From contig JACRJM010000004.1 of assembly GCA_016219965.1 (NCBI GenBank), positions 62,001 to 126,000 of the forward strand: 64,000 nucleotides of DNA, written 5' to 3'. Position 1 is the first letter of the stretch, and every line of letters begins with the position of its first letter. Below, one piece after another: positions 63,828-64,000 of this stretch. Origin of the DNA: Candidatus Schekmanbacteria bacterium (GTDB lineage: Bacteria; Schekmanbacteria; GWA2-38-11; J061). Below the pieces are notes generated by a model. The model saw only the letters and a program-made list of their open reading frames with translations. It made no database searches and was not told where the DNA came from. Both the position numbers and the translations under genes were made by a program.

Positions 63828-64000
63828 TTAACAATTATCAATAAACAATACCAGACATTTGGCGCTTCCACCTGCTTTAATGAATTCCGAAAGATCCGTT
63901 TCAATCACTTTCATGCCATGATTTTTAAGATTATCTTTTGCATCTTTGCATCTGCTGTTGATTATAGCAGTTTCCCCGATTGTCACTGCATTACAGCAGA
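63828..64000 (-). CDS. DDAH/amidinotransferase-like hydrolase, C-terminal fragment (cut by window edge)
   Basis: Only the last 56 residues are inside the window. The end reads A-V-T-I-G-E-T-A-I-I, then V-I-E-T-D-L-S-E-F-I-K-A-G-G-S-A-K-C-L-V-L. The S-E-F-x-K-x-G-G...C-L-x-L ending matches dimethylarginine dimethylaminohydrolase-like enzymes of the amidinotransferase fold, whose catalytic Cys lies in just this place. These hydrolyse guanidino groups (arginine-like substrates to citrulline-like products). It lies upstream of the acyl-CoA dehydrogenase (23-base gap), in the same direction, so it is likely part of the operon. Confidence 0.6.
   Translation of the reverse strand, partial: CCNAVTIGETAIINSRCKDAKDNLKNHGMKVIETDLSEFIKAGGSAKCLVLFIDNC

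Overview
The window reads as a stretch of chromosome from an uncultured, mesophilic, moderately AT-rich Gram-negative (diderm) bacterium. Evidence for this is the set of lipoproteins, an RlpA/SPOR cell-envelope protein, a type IV pilin, F-type ATP synthase with separate b and b' subunits, Tex, RdgC and c-di-GMP signalling proteins. Gene order (topA-trmFO-xerC-hslV-hslU; PASTA protein-rpe; ychF; 11-gene nuo cluster) is of the kind seen in Desulfobacterota, Nitrospirota and neighbouring candidate phyla. I cannot fix the phylum from sequence alone. No rRNA, tRNA, prophage or CRISPR array was seen.

Layout. 1-6.1 kb: 5' part of alanine dehydrogenase, a HAMP-domain membrane protein next to a lone type IV pilin, a secreted beta-helix protein, then the RNA-modifying enzymes RimO and MnmA, separated by hairpin elements. 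6.2-12.3 kb: a large PAS/GAF/GGDEF sensor cyclase, an ATC-hydrolase-like protein, the YchF GTPase overlapping a small lipoprotein, and DedA. 12.4-20.5 kb: rdgC-tex operon, an array of inverted GGGGACG repeats, a RHH/PIN toxin-antitoxin pair with a visible operator, a quinone oxidoreductase and a hybrid histidine kinase. 20.6-31.1 kb: nuoABCDHIJKLMN, a complex I lacking the NADH module (nuoEFG). 31.1-33.7 kb: RNase H-like exonuclease, a 25-residue Lys/Ala protein with its own promoter and terminator, a small membrane protein, RlpA and YggS. 33.8-37.9 kb: an operon of class V aminotransferase, serA and purA (serine and purine synthesis). 38.1-44.3 kb: atpI-like gene and atpF'FHAGDC (no a or c subunit genes). 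44.4-46.0 kb: three tandem paralogous small secreted SdrD_B-like proteins, each in its own transcription unit. 46.3-49.3 kb: operon of PASTA protein, rpe, an exported lipoprotein flavodoxin and a second lipoprotein. 49.5-58.8 kb: topA-trmFO-xerC-hslV-hslU, then cutA, a sigma-70 factor and a CCA/poly(A) polymerase family enzyme. 58.9-64 kb: a degenerate receiver-PilZ protein and an amino-acid catabolic operon (DDAH-like hydrolase, acyl-CoA dehydrogenase, class III aminotransferase, aldehyde dehydrogenase).

How it works together. Complex I without NuoEFG and the F-ATP synthase form the energy core. Electrons presumably enter complex I from ferredoxin or another donor, unless nuoEFG lie elsewhere. 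The GGDEF protein makes c-di-GMP and the PilZ protein is a likely reader of it. The remaining genes are mostly housekeeping. The least explained parts are the SdrD_B-like triplet, the exported flavodoxin, the tiny basic protein, the pseudo-receiver PilZ protein and several structured intergenic repeats.
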